Positions 43,792 through 53,031 of a stretch of DNA of 64,000 nt are shown here, piece after piece. The stretch's first letter is position 1, and every line of letters starts with the position of its first letter. Under the pieces are notes generated by a model. It made no database searches. It was not told the origin of the DNA and saw only the letters and a list, made by a program, of their open reading frames with translations. The stretch comes from an uncultured Duncaniella sp. (GTDB lineage: Bacteria; Bacteroidota; Bacteroidia; Bacteroidales; Muribaculaceae), in NCBI GenBank assembly GCA_910586665.1, contig CAJUIX010000012.1, positions 1-64,000 of the forward strand, in the 5' to 3' direction. The translations under genes and the position numbers were made by a program.

Positions 43792-43823
43792 GTGTAGGGA
43801 CGCTTTGAAAAGCGTCCCTACAC
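43792..43823. terminator. Palindrome after panB (GTAGGGACGC repeat)
   Basis: GTGTAGGGACGCTTT and AAAGCGTCCCTACAC pair with almost no loop. There is no T tract behind it, so it may be a dispersed repeat that happens to end transcription. Confidence 0.55.
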
Positions 43824-43900
43824 CCCAATCGGGCAATCCAATAACATGACAGCGACGCCGAAACGATAGTTCCGGCGTTGTTTGTTATAATATTTTCCGT

Positions 43901-45589
43901 TTACCTCGCTATGACCTTCACGGGCGTCCCGTGTTGTGCGGTCACAATCAGATATACACCGTATGGGAGGCTCACCTCCATACCGTCGGTGATTTCGGGC
44001 AGCGTCATGACCACGCGTCCCGTGCTGTCATAGATTCGTCCATCCGTGTGGTGCTCGCCGCAGCGGAAGCGGACAGTCCCCGGATAGCTCTCGACGCTGA
44101 GAGCCTCATCCTCGTCGATACCACTGATGCCTGAGTGCGAGACAGATATGACGTTGGACGGGTCCGAGAGATAGCCGAGCCTGCTGCTCTGCACAAAGTA
44201 ATTCTCGTTGTCGCTACCGTTGAAATCGTCGATGATGACCGAATTTTCGTCACACTCGATAGTCTCCTCGACCATGTTGCCGTTGACGAAGCGCTGGCGT
44301 GTCAGCAGATAGAAGTCGACCACCTCTGGAGCCTCCGACCATGAGGCTTTATATGACGTCTCGGTGATGTCCGATGCCTCGTAGGCCGTCAGGCGGCTGA
44401 GCGTCGGCACCTCCAGGGCCTCGCCGATGAGGTTGACGTATGTACTTCCTGTCAGATTACCGTCGTAGATAGAGATTTTGGCCTCGTGGCGACCAATCTC
44501 TGTGGGCTTATAGGTCACTTGCAGCTCGAAGCCCGACGCCGCGTTGATGAGTCCCGCCGGGATAGTGGTCTTCAGCGTCGGAGTCGATGCCGCCGGGTCG
44601 AGGGTGAACATATTTTTGTCAGTGCCGGAAATGAGCACCGAGATATCGCCTGTGAGATGCTCACCCTTGATGTAGAGCAGCGATGTCACCTTGTTGCCGG
44701 CAGCCACCTCGCCGAAATCAAGCGATGTATTGTTGACCGGATTGATGAGCGACGGCTCACCCGGCTCACCGGCATTGCCCGGCGAGAAACTCTCCCCCAC
44801 CTTGTTGCCCCAGATATATTCCGCGAGTTCGGGGAAGTCGATGAAGGGGTTGCGGTTGTTCTGATAGCTGTAGACAACCTCGTTGCGCTCCACCTCCTTC
44901 TGGCTCACGGGGTCGCGGCGGCTCCAGTCGAGCAGCAGGTTGAGCGCCCAGGAGCTGAGGGTGGGGTAGTCGTTCTGCTGGAGCATCCATGTGCTGTTCC
45001 ATGTGAGATTCTGATAGCAGGTGACGATATAGAAATATGCGCGGGCGAAATCACCCTTATACTCGTCGGCCGGCTCGAACACATACTGCGCGCCGCCACC
45101 CTGCCCCGACACCGGGTAGCCGATTTTGCACACACCGTTGTCAAACTTAGGGTTGGGCGCCGTCACGCCGAGCGGATAATTGCTCTTGGCCTGGTTGGCC
45201 GGCCCGTCAGCCGGGTAGAGGTGGTTGAGGTCGACATAGGCGGGTGTATACTCCACGCTCCCGTTCTGCTTCCACCAGCTCTTGGGGAAGGCATGTTCGC
45301 GGTTAAGCCCTGAGAACGATGGCGCATAGCGGGCTATGTCGGAATACATGTCCCACCACCTCCGCGACTCGGGGTACACGTCGGTATGCTCGAAGTAGCG
45401 CGGCAGATTGCTGTAGCTTGACACCTGCGTGTGCGGGTTGATGACTTCGAAAACGGCTGTTTTCAGCTCCGCGCCCGTCTTGCCGTCGAGTCGCGAGTAA
45501 TAGCCGGCCGGAATCTCCGCCACGGCATAATTCACACTCATGGCCGTCATCGCCATGACCGAAAAGAAAAAGCGTAAATATAATCTCAT
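43901..45589 (-). CDS. Secreted endonuclease I family nuclease with T9SS-like tail
   Basis: A 562-residue protein with a signal peptide (LRFFFSVMAMTAMSVNYAVA). The nuclease domain has GLNREHAFPKSWW (His 99 as general base) and DLNHLYPADGPANQAKSNYP (metal-binding Asn/His near 122-123), as in EndA/NucM. Residues about 285-470 are Ig/fibronectin-like modules. The last 60 residues (GRIYDSTGRVVMTLPEIT, GVYLIVTAQHGTPVKVIAR) resemble a type A sorting domain for type IX secretion. It likely degrades extracellular DNA or RNA for nutrients. Confidence 0.88.
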   Translation of the reverse strand: MRLYLRFFFSVMAMTAMSVNYAVAEIPAGYYSRLDGKTGAELKTAVFEVINPHTQVSSYSNLPRYFEHTDVYPESRRWWDMYSDIARYAPSFSGLNREHAFPKSWWKQNGSVEYTPAYVDLNHLYPADGPANQAKSNYPLGVTAPNPKFDNGVCKIGYPVSGQGGGAQYVFEPADEYKGDFARAYFYIVTCYQNLTWNSTWMLQQNDYPTLSSWALNLLLDWSRRDPVSQKEVERNEVVYSYQNNRNPFIDFPELAEYIWGNKVGESFSPGNAGEPGEPSLINPVNNTSLDFGEVAAGNKVTSLLYIKGEHLTGDISVLISGTDKNMFTLDPAASTPTLKTTIPAGLINAASGFELQVTYKPTEIGRHEAKISIYDGNLTGSTYVNLIGEALEVPTLSRLTAYEASDITETSYKASWSEAPEVVDFYLLTRQRFVNGNMVEETIECDENSVIIDDFNGSDNENYFVQSSRLGYLSDPSNVISVSHSGISGIDEDEALSVESYPGTVRFRCGEHHTDGRIYDSTGRVVMTLPEITDGMEVSLPYGVYLIVTAQHGTPVKVIAR

Positions 45590-45625
45590 ATGATATAGTT
45601 GAAGTGAAGCGTGGAGGGGTGGGAT

Positions 45626-45793
45626 GGTTTAAGGTTTAGGTTTAAGGTTTAGATAATACTTGGTTTAAGGTTTGGGTTTAAAGTTTAGATAATAGAGTGG
45701 AGGGATGTGTAGTTTAGTAATTTTTTTGGAGGAGGCGATTGGGATAAAGTATAAACCTAACAATTATCTAAACCTTAAACCTAAACCTTAAAC
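45626..45793. repeat. GGTTTAA-type heptamer tracts forming an inverted repeat
   Basis: Two 32-bp direct copies (45626-45657, 45662-45693) of the GGTTTAAGGTTTAGG-type sequence ending in AGATAAT, and an inverted copy at 45763-45793 that complements the first over 31 bp. It fills the gap between mrp and the nuclease gene and overlaps the mrp stop codon. Confidence 0.85.
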
Positions 45794-46887
45794 TATTTAA
45801 TCTCCACCCGATGCGTCGGCGGGAGTTCGCGGTTGCGCTCGGCCACTGCGTCGATGACCTCGTGGGCCAGGTGGGCAAAGGCATGGCCGGTGATGCTCTC
45901 GGTGAGGGCCACGGGCTTGCCCGAATCCCCGCCGTCGGAGATTGATGCCACGAGGGGTATCTGCGCGAGCAGGCGCACACCGAGCTTGTCGGCCAGGCGC
46001 ACGCCACCCTCCTTGCCGAAGATATAGTAGCGCTCGTCGGGATGCTCGGCAGGGGTGAAATAGGCCATATTCTCTACTAAGCCGAGGATAGGCACATTGA
46101 TTTTGTCCTCCTGAAACATCGCTATACCCTTGCGCGCGTCGGCGAGGGCCACCTCCTGCGGAGTAGTGACCACCACCACACCAGTAATCGGGAGGGTCTG
46201 CACGAGAGTCAGGTGTATGTCGCTCGTTCCCGGGGGCATGTCGATAACGAAGTAGTCAAGTTCCCCCCAGTCAGCGTCGACTATCAGCTGCTTCAGGGCG
46301 TTGGAAGCCATTGAGCCGCGCCAGAGCACGGCCTTCTCCTTGTCGACCACGAAGCCTATCGAGAGGAGTTTCACGCCGTAGCGCTCCACCGGGAGTATCA
46401 GCTGGCGTCCGTCGACCTCGTGGATATAGAGCTGTTCGTTCTCGATTCCGAACATCTTGGGCATCGAGGGGCCGAAGATGTCGGCATCGAGGAGTCCCAC
46501 CTTGTAGCCCTCGGCTGCGAGAGCCACGGCAAGGTTGGAGGCGACGGTCGACTTGCCTACACCACCCTTGCCGGAGGAGACACCGATGATGTTCTTGACT
46601 CCGGGGAGCACGGGCGCGTTCTTGGGCACCGCCGGCTGGCGGGAGGCCACCTTGATGTCCACCTTCACCTCTGGTGAGATATAGGTGTGGATAGCTGTCT
46701 CGGCAGCCTTCACCATTGATTTGATAAATGGGTCGGTGGGCTTGTCGAAAACAAGTGAGAAGCTGACCGAGTCCCCCTCGATGCGGATGTCGTCTTCGAC
46801 CATTCCGGCCTCGACGAGGGTTTTGCCGTTGCCGGGATAGCGCACGGTCTGTAGGGCGTCGGTGATGAGTGCGGGATATAGTTGCAT
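45793..46887 (-). CDS. Mrp/NBP35-family ATP-binding Fe-S carrier
   Basis: A 364-residue protein. An N-terminal MIP18/DUF59 domain (about 1-80) is joined to a deviant Walker A, SSGKGGVGKST (about 104-114), and the MinD-like NTPase with YFVIDMPPGTSDIHL. These proteins bind and deliver 4Fe-4S clusters. The CxxC motif found near the C-terminus in some family members is not visible here; LVENMAYFTPAEHPDE occupies its place, as in other Bacteroidetes members. It is 61 bp downstream of trmB and likely in one operon with trmB and the SufE gene. Confidence 0.92.
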   Translation of the reverse strand: MQLYPALITDALQTVRYPGNGKTLVEAGMVEDDIRIEGDSVSFSLVFDKPTDPFIKSMVKAAETAIHTYISPEVKVDIKVASRQPAVPKNAPVLPGVKNIIGVSSGKGGVGKSTVASNLAVALAAEGYKVGLLDADIFGPSMPKMFGIENEQLYIHEVDGRQLILPVERYGVKLLSIGFVVDKEKAVLWRGSMASNALKQLIVDADWGELDYFVIDMPPGTSDIHLTLVQTLPITGVVVVTTPQEVALADARKGIAMFQEDKINVPILGLVENMAYFTPAEHPDERYYIFGKEGGVRLADKLGVRLLAQIPLVASISDGGDSGKPVALTESITGHAFAHLAHEVIDAVAERNRELPPTHRVEIK

Positions 46888-46948
46888 GGGTGTGAATTAT
46901 TGTGTAATGGTGTCTCTGATGTTTTAACAAAAATTTAGCATCCGGGGT

Positions 46949-47722
46949 TCAGGACTGCTGCTGAAATTCGGACGACGACTGGAGTATGCCCCTTCCGAAG
47001 GATCGGTAGGTGTCAGGCTCGATTTCTATCTCAGGCTCGGAGAGCTTGACGCCGGCCCCGGGCAGGCGCCATGCCACATACTTGCTCGGTATGCCCCGTC
47101 CGAGCCACTGCTGCTCGTAATATGTGCGTATCGGGGGCACAATGGCATTGGCCTCGGAGTTGTAGAGGTCGGCCGTCGCGTGGAGCGGGGTGATGCCGTT
47201 GTGGCGCAGCATCTCCGTGGTGTAGGTGAATAGGAAGGGGCTGTCGGTCTTGAGGTGTATGATTCCTCCGGGCGCGAGCACTTGGCGGTAGATGTCGAGG
47301 AAGTGGGTGCCTGTCAGGCGCTTGTTCACCTTCTTCATCTGCGGGTCGGGGAAGGTGATCCATATCTCCGCCACCTCTCCGGGGGCGAAGAAGGAGGGGA
47401 GGAGGTGGATTGACGTGCGGAGGAAGGCCACGTTGGTCATGCCGAGCGAGTCGGCCTCCTTGGCGCCTGTCCACATGCGCGCCCCCTTGATGTCGATGCC
47501 GATGAAGTTCCTGTCGGGGTAGAGCTTACCCATGCCCACGGCATACTCCCCCTTGCCGCACCCTAACTCGAGGATGATAGGGTTGGAGTTGCCGAAGACC
47601 TTCTCGCCCCACCTGCCGCGCAGGGGGCATCCCCCCTCGGCGTCGAGCACCTGCTTCGGATATTGGTAGACGCGCTCGAGCGTCTCCATCTCGGCAAATT
47701 TTTTAAGCTTGTTTTTTCCCAT
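46949..47722 (-). CDS. trmB: tRNA (guanine-N7-)-methyltransferase
   Basis: Methylates N7 of G46 in tRNA. The 257 residues have an N-terminal Lys-rich tail, the SAM motif LELGCGKGEYAVGMG at 51-65, FIGIDIKGARMWTGAK, and the catalytic EIWITFPDPQMKKVNKR with Pro-Asp-Pro. It lies 21 bp after the SufE gene and upstream of mrp. Confidence 0.94.
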   Translation of the reverse strand: MGKNKLKKFAEMETLERVYQYPKQVLDAEGGCPLRGRWGEKVFGNSNPIILELGCGKGEYAVGMGKLYPDRNFIGIDIKGARMWTGAKEADSLGMTNVAFLRTSIHLLPSFFAPGEVAEIWITFPDPQMKKVNKRLTGTHFLDIYRQVLAPGGIIHLKTDSPFLFTYTTEMLRHNGITPLHATADLYNSEANAIVPPIRTYYEQQWLGRGIPSKYVAWRLPGAGVKLSEPEIEIEPDTYRSFGRGILQSSSEFQQQS

Positions 47723-47743
47723 CGCTGCTTCTTGGGTGGGTGG

Positions 47744-48175
47744 TTACTGCATATTCTGTTTGGCCTGGAAGGCGAGCGCGTAGAGCCGCATCTGCTTCAC
47801 CATAGCGAGAAGGCCGTTGGAGCGGGTGGGGGAGAGGTGCTCCGACAGGCCTATGTCGTCGATGAAGTGGAGGTCGGCTTTGAGGATGTCGTCGGGGGTC
47901 TGGTTGTCGAGCACCTGGATCAGGAGCGAGATGATACCCTTGACGATGATTGCGTCGGAGTCGGCGGTGTAGTGTATCTTCCCCTCCGGGGTCAGATCGG
48001 CGTTGAGCCACACACGGCTCTGGCACCCCTCGATGAGGTGGTCGGGTGTCTTGTACTTCTCCTCGATTTCAGGCAGGCTGTTGCCGAGGTCGATGATCAT
48101 GCCGTAGCGGTCCATCCAGTCGTCGACGTCGGAAAATTCGTCGACGATGTCATTCTGTATCTCGTCTATTGTCAT
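47744..48175 (-). CDS. SufE-family sulfur-acceptor protein
   Basis: A 143-residue protein with the active Cys 51 in LIEGCQSRVWLN, which takes sulfur from the SufS desulfurase for Fe-S cluster assembly. The order SufE gene, trmB, mrp groups two Fe-S assembly proteins. No sufS is in the window. Two overlapping -7 boxes lie 43-58 bp upstream. Confidence 0.93.
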   Translation of the reverse strand: MTIDEIQNDIVDEFSDVDDWMDRYGMIIDLGNSLPEIEEKYKTPDHLIEGCQSRVWLNADLTPEGKIHYTADSDAIIVKGIISLLIQVLDNQTPDDILKADLHFIDDIGLSEHLSPTRSNGLLAMVKQMRLYALAFQAKQNMQ

Positions 48176-48217
48176 AATTGTCCTTTGTGCTGATTAAAAG
48201 ATGTGGATTTATTGTCG

Positions 48218-48233
48218 CAAAGTTACAAAATTA
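48218..48233 (-). promoter_or_regulatory. Two overlapping -7 elements of the SufE operon
   Basis: Minus strand TAACTTTG (48225-48218) and TAATTTTG (48233-48226), back to back. A 16-bp perfect palindrome TAAATGTTAACATTTA (48257-48272) lies about 25 bp upstream and may be an operator. Otherwise the 298-bp gap to the GH31 gene shows only the box at 48412. Confidence 0.55.
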
Positions 48234-48411
48234 CGCAAGAAGTGACTTGAAGTTATTAAATGTTAACATTTATCCCCTCCTCCCTGCCGCTCCCGCCCCT
48301 AAATGCCCTTCCAAGGTCAGAAATACCCCTCTTAGCCCCTAAAAAGCCACTGTTGTTACATAGTGACAAGTAAATGCAACGAGAGTGAATCCCTCTTCGG
48401 CCCAATAAATA

Positions 48412-48419
48412 TAACTTTG
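48412..48419 (+). promoter_or_regulatory. -7 element of the GH31-GH43 pair
   Basis: TAACTTTG, predicting a leader of about 50 nt. No TTTG is at the normal distance. Confidence 0.5.
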
Positions 48420-48473
48420 CAACAGTGACAGACCTTCCCTGTCGGCAATAGTAAGCCATAACCAATCACCCCC

Positions 48474-50882
48474 ATGCAAGACATGATGCAGAAGACATCA
48501 ATTCTATTCCTCCTGTCCCTCTTCTCACTCTTCGGTCTTTCCCGGCTGGAGGCCGCGGAGCGCACCCCGTCCGTAAGCTTCATCACACCCTCCATAGTCA
48601 GGGTGCAGTGGGCCGCGTCCGACAGCCTGCGCGACAATGCCACCGGCGTCTGCGTCTACACCCCCGGCAAGGTCGACGTTAAGGTAAGCCGCTCCGGGGA
48701 CAAGACTATCTATCTCAGCCAGGAGTTATGCGTGGAGATGGATGATGCCGGCGCGCTGACCTTCAGGGACGCCGTGAGTGGCAGGGTGCTCCTCGCCGAG
48801 AAGCGGGAGCGTCCCAGGTGGAGCGAGCAGGGTGTGCGCGAGCGCATCGTCTACGATGAGGCCTCGGCCCGCATCGAGGAGACCGCCAACGGCAAGGTGA
48901 CTGTCAAGGACATCGTCCGCCGCGACACCCTCGGCCACTACACCCGCTTCGGCAACAGCTTCGACTTCCGTCCCGACGAGGGTCTCTACGGCCTCGGCGC
49001 CCACATGGAGGACTACATGGACCTTAACGGCAAGACTCTCTATCTGACTCAGCACAATCTGAAGGCCACTGTCCCCGTGCTCCTCTCGACCGCGGGCTAC
49101 GGGCTCCTCTTCGACGCCGGCTGCGCGATGAAGTTCGACGCCGGCACCATAATCTACGATGCGGCCAACTCCCTCGACTACTATTTCATGAAGGGCGCGG
49201 ACTTTGATGCCGTGATAAGCAAGTACCGCTACCTGACCGGCTCCGTCCCGATGCTCCCGCGCTATGCCTTCGGCTATATCCAGTCGAAGGAGCGCTACGT
49301 CAGCAGCGACGACATCCTCTCGACCCTCGCGGAGTATCGCCGCCGCCACGTCCCTATCGACATGATTGTCCAGGACTGGAACTACTGGCCCGAGGGGTGG
49401 GGCTACATGAAGATGAACCGCAAGTACTATCCCGACCCCGGAGCCCTGGCCGACTCGGTCCATGCGCTCAACGCCCGCCTCATGGTCAGCATCTGGCCCA
49501 ACCCGCAATACTGCCCCCAGGAGAGGGACTTCCGAGAGAAGGGCTTCATGCTCGAGCACTCGGTCTACGATGCCTTCAATCCCGATGCGCGCCGCTACTA
49601 CTGGGGCTATGCCGACCGCGAGTTTTTCGCCAACGGCTTCGATGCCTGGTGGTGCGACAGTAGCGAGCCACTCGACGGCGACTGGAACAAGATGCCCGAC
49701 CCGGTCGACGGCCACCCCTACTCCCGCACCGACCATGAGCGCCGCTGGGAGCTCAACAAGGAAATCCTCGCCGACGCCCTCGGCGCAGAGCGCGGCAATC
49801 TCTACTCGCTCTATCACTCTATGGGCATTTATGAGAATCAGAGGGCTGCGACCGGGGCCAAGCGTGTCCTCAACCTCACGCGCTCCTCCTACGCCGGGCA
49901 GCAGCGCTATGGGACGGTGGTCTGGAACGGCGACACCTACGCCTCGTGGGAGTCGTTCAGGCAGCAGATTCCTGCCGGACTCAATTTCATGGCCACAGGC
50001 TGCCCCTACTGGACGGTCGACGTCGGCTCCTTCTTCATCCGCAGCGACAGCCGCTGGTTCTACAAGGGGGAGTTTCCCGACGGGGTCGCCGATGACGGCT
50101 ATAAGGAGTATTACACCCGCATGTTCCAGTGGGCTGCCTTCCTCCCCATGCTCCGCAGCCACGGCACCGATACCCCCCGCGAAATCTGGCGCTTCGGCGA
50201 GCCCGGCACGCCCTACTACGACGCCATCCTCCGCATGATCCGCCTGCGCTACTCCCTCCTCCCCTACATCTATAGCATGGCGGCTGCCCAGACCTTCAGT
50301 GACTACACTATGGCCCGCATGCTCACCTTCGACTTCGCCGCCGACACCGCCGTGCGCGACATAAAGGACCAGTATATGTTTGGCGACATCCTCGTCTGCC
50401 CAGTCACCTCCCCCGGAGCCGCCTCACGCAGGGTCTACCTCCCGCGTGCCGATGAGAATGACGGGTGGTTTGACTACTGGAGCGGCGAGCGCCACGATGC
50501 CGGCAGGTGGATTGAGGCTGCCGCGCCGATTGACCGCCTCCCCCTCTTCGTAAGAGCCGGAAGTATTATAGCCACCGGCGAGGTGACCGAGTATGCCGAC
50601 GCGCAGCTCGGCCGGCCGCTGACCGTCAGCGTCTATCCCGGCAGGGATGCCGAATTCCTGTTCTACGAGGACGCGGGCGACGGCTACGGCTATGAGTCGG
50701 GCGAGTACATCACCGTCCCCCTCCGCTGGGACGACAGCTCCCGCCGTCTTACCATAGGCGCCCGTAGCGGTGCCTACCCCGGCTTGAACGCTTCGCGCCG
50801 CATCACCGTCAGGATTCCCGGCGGCGAGAGGAGCATAGATTACGACGGCACCCCCGCTGTCGTCGACATGTCGGCCCTCTGA
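48474..50882 (+). CDS. Secreted GH31 alpha-glycosidase (alpha-xylosidase/glucosidase type)
   Basis: An 802-residue enzyme with a signal peptide (SILFLLSLFSLFGLSRLEAA; starts at 48474, 48483 or 48486 are equivalent). An N-terminal beta-sandwich of about 240 residues precedes the TIM barrel. The catalytic nucleophile is Asp 395 in AWWCDSSEP and the acid/base is Asp 487 in VVWNGDTYASWE. The C-terminal LVCPVTSPGAASRRVYLP and a DUF5110-like domain complete the GH31 pattern. Its substrate could be xyloglucan or alpha-glucan fragments. It precedes a GH43 gene by 60 bp with no SusCD genes. Confidence 0.92.
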   Translation: MQDMMQKTSILFLLSLFSLFGLSRLEAAERTPSVSFITPSIVRVQWAASDSLRDNATGVCVYTPGKVDVKVSRSGDKTIYLSQELCVEMDDAGALTFRDAVSGRVLLAEKRERPRWSEQGVRERIVYDEASARIEETANGKVTVKDIVRRDTLGHYTRFGNSFDFRPDEGLYGLGAHMEDYMDLNGKTLYLTQHNLKATVPVLLSTAGYGLLFDAGCAMKFDAGTIIYDAANSLDYYFMKGADFDAVISKYRYLTGSVPMLPRYAFGYIQSKERYVSSDDILSTLAEYRRRHVPIDMIVQDWNYWPEGWGYMKMNRKYYPDPGALADSVHALNARLMVSIWPNPQYCPQERDFREKGFMLEHSVYDAFNPDARRYYWGYADREFFANGFDAWWCDSSEPLDGDWNKMPDPVDGHPYSRTDHERRWELNKEILADALGAERGNLYSLYHSMGIYENQRAATGAKRVLNLTRSSYAGQQRYGTVVWNGDTYASWESFRQQIPAGLNFMATGCPYWTVDVGSFFIRSDSRWFYKGEFPDGVADDGYKEYYTRMFQWAAFLPMLRSHGTDTPREIWRFGEPGTPYYDAILRMIRLRYSLLPYIYSMAAAQTFSDYTMARMLTFDFAADTAVRDIKDQYMFGDILVCPVTSPGAASRRVYLPRADENDGWFDYWSGERHDAGRWIEAAAPIDRLPLFVRAGSIIATGEVTEYADAQLGRPLTVSVYPGRDAEFLFYEDAGDGYGYESGEYITVPLRWDDSSRRLTIGARSGAYPGLNASRRITVRIPGGERSIDYDGTPAVVDMSAL

Positions 50883-50942
50883 GCCCGCTTGCAACAACGG
50901 ACATTAACGAATTAACATTATTATTATATATAAAACCACATT

Positions 50943-53024
50943 ATGAACCTAAGGAATATCATCTCAGGAAAGACAGTGCTTATGGCCGCCCTCCTCGCGG
51001 CTGCGGCCCTCCCGCAGGGTCTTGAGGCTGCAGGGAAGGGTGACAAAGGGAAGTTTGTCCACACCGCCCCCGGAAACCCCTATCTCCCGCTGTGGGAACA
51101 CCTCCCCGACGGCGAGCCGCGTGTGTTCGAGGACCCCGACAGACCCGGAAAGTACAGGGCCTACATCGTCGGCTCGCACGACGTGAGCTATAAGGGCTAC
51201 TGCGGCTCCGACATCCGCATCTGGTCGGCCCCGGTGGAGGACCTCTCGAGCTGGCGCGACGAAGGTCCCGCCTTCACCTTCAAGCACGACGGCAAGTGGG
51301 ACATCATGTTTGCCCCCGACCTTGTCGAAGTGCGTGAGAAGGACGGCTCCAAGACCTACTATCTCTACCCCCACAGCCGCGGCGCGGGCCGCGAGGCGCT
51401 CGTCACCAAGGGCAAGCGTCCCGACGGGCCTTTCGAGCCGGTCAACCTTGACGAGGCGACGGGCCGCGCCCTCCACGGAAGCATACTCGGCTTCGACCCC
51501 TCGATATATGTGGAGCAGATTACCGACCCGGCTGATCCCGACTATGCCACCGGCTACCGCGCCTACGGCTTCTGGGGCTTCCAGCGCTCCTTGGCGGCGC
51601 AGCTCGACCCGAAGACCATGTATTCGCTCCGTCCCGGCACCGAGCTTATCCCCTATCTCCTCCCCGCCGGCAAGAACTACGGCACCCTCCGCCAGCCCGA
51701 GCAGGAGTATCCCTGCATCTACCCCGGCGAGGACCTCGGCAAGTTCAACTTCTTCGAGGCTTCGTCAATCAGAAAGGTCGGCAACAAGTATGTCACCGTC
51801 TACAGCGGTTATTCCGGCCCTGACTACGGCCTCGGCAGCAGCAACTCCACCCTGCGCTATGCATACGCCGACTCCCCCCTCGGCCCCTGGAAGATAGGCG
51901 GCGTGGTGGTTGACTCCCGCGCTCCCGAACTCGGCACTGACGGCATGGTCCTCCGCACCACCAACGGCGGCCACAACACACACGGCAGTATCGAGCAGAT
52001 CAACGGCCAGTGGTATGTGTTCTACCACCGCCCGCCGCGCAACTTCGGCTTCGCCCGCCAGGCAATGGTGGCCCCGATCAAGGTCGAGTACGACGAAAAG
52101 TCTGTGGCCGACGGCGGCAAGGTGCGCATCACCGGTTTCGACCCCTACACCTCCGACAAGTCTTGGTCTGTCAAGGACTCCAAGGGCAACCACTACACTG
52201 GCGCCGAGGTGACTTCCGAAGGTTTCCACTTCTACGGCCTCGACCCCTACCGCTACTATCCCGCAGGCATCGCCTGCTATCTCACCAACGTCGGGATGCA
52301 GCAGGATTCGTGGGACATCTGGGATAATAACGCACCCGTGGCCGGCTTTGGCAACGGTGACGCTGCCGGTTTCAAATACTTCGGCTTCGGCGGCCTCGAC
52401 AAGGCTCAGTATGGTCTCAAGCCTTTCAAGGGCTCGCGCAAGGGTGACCGCTCCACGCTCAACCTCTTCGTGAAGCCCCGCACCGACCGCGAGTTCAAAA
52501 TCAATGTATGGCTCGACGCCCCCGGCGACAAGGGTGCATGGAAGGGCACACGCATCGCGCAGATTGCCGTCCCCGCCTCGTCGGCACAGGAAGTGACCAA
52601 TTTCAAGGCCGACGTCTCCGCCTTCGTCGACAATCTCGACAAGAAGCACTCCCTCTATGTCGTGGCCGAGGGTGCCGAGGGGCAGCCCCTCTTCGACCTC
52701 GTCGGTCTCGGCTTCAGCCGTAAGGGTAAGTCGCTCGAGCGTCCCTGCGCACCGAAAGTCTTTATCCAGGTTAACGGCAAGGACCTTGCAGTGCCCGAGC
52801 TCCCCGTGCGCATGACCCCTGAGAACGGCATCACCGGCTATGACATCTACGAGCTTGACTGCGCGGCCTCCCCTTCGGGCAAGCACATCATCACTGCCGG
52901 CGCCGACAATAAGGATGTGAAGGTAGAGGTGGTCCAGCCCTCTGCCCCCGGCCAGCCCACAGAGGTGAAGTTTGACTACAAGGGCGTCGTCAAGACCTAT
53001 CGCATCAATTTCAAGGCTTCTTAA
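50943..53024 (+). CDS. Secreted GH43-family beta-glycosidase
   Basis: A 693-residue enzyme with a signal peptide (VLMAALLAAAALPQGLEAAG). The five-bladed propeller carries the inverting triad: Asp 64 (RVFEDPDRPGKY), Asp 126 (WDIMFAPDLVEV), and Glu 272 (FNFFEASSIRKVGNKY). An arm region with HNTHGSIEQINGQWYVFYHR supports the family. The last 280 residues are two beta-sandwich domains, likely carbohydrate-binding. It should remove arabinose, xylose or galactose units; paired with the upstream GH31 it would trim the same plant polysaccharide. Repeat R6 follows. Confidence 0.88.
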   Translation: MNLRNIISGKTVLMAALLAAAALPQGLEAAGKGDKGKFVHTAPGNPYLPLWEHLPDGEPRVFEDPDRPGKYRAYIVGSHDVSYKGYCGSDIRIWSAPVEDLSSWRDEGPAFTFKHDGKWDIMFAPDLVEVREKDGSKTYYLYPHSRGAGREALVTKGKRPDGPFEPVNLDEATGRALHGSILGFDPSIYVEQITDPADPDYATGYRAYGFWGFQRSLAAQLDPKTMYSLRPGTELIPYLLPAGKNYGTLRQPEQEYPCIYPGEDLGKFNFFEASSIRKVGNKYVTVYSGYSGPDYGLGSSNSTLRYAYADSPLGPWKIGGVVVDSRAPELGTDGMVLRTTNGGHNTHGSIEQINGQWYVFYHRPPRNFGFARQAMVAPIKVEYDEKSVADGGKVRITGFDPYTSDKSWSVKDSKGNHYTGAEVTSEGFHFYGLDPYRYYPAGIACYLTNVGMQQDSWDIWDNNAPVAGFGNGDAAGFKYFGFGGLDKAQYGLKPFKGSRKGDRSTLNLFVKPRTDREFKINVWLDAPGDKGAWKGTRIAQIAVPASSAQEVTNFKADVSAFVDNLDKKHSLYVVAEGAEGQPLFDLVGLGFSRKGKSLERPCAPKVFIQVNGKDLAVPELPVRMTPENGITGYDIYELDCAASPSGKHIITAGADNKDVKVEVVQPSAPGQPTEVKFDYKGVVKTYRINFKAS

Positions 53025-53031
53025 GCAAGAT

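Noticed and set aside
43792..43823. Hairpin after panB as a certain Rho-independent terminator
   Set aside because: No T tract follows and its arm belongs to the dispersed GTAGGGACGC family, so it is listed only with moderate confidence.
45626..45793. Heptamer tract considered as a true telomere or replication origin
   Set aside because: It is internal, degenerate, inverted within 170 bp, and has no dnaA gene or DnaA-box cluster beside it.
48726..50162. Long minus-strand open frame (478 codons) inside the GH31 gene
   Set aside because: It lies wholly antisense to a gene with clear catalytic motifs; long shadow frames are normal with this GC-rich codon use, and the product has no domain pattern.
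51765..52886. Minus-strand open frame of 373 codons inside the GH43 gene
   Set aside because: Antisense shadow of the GH43 gene, with no family features.
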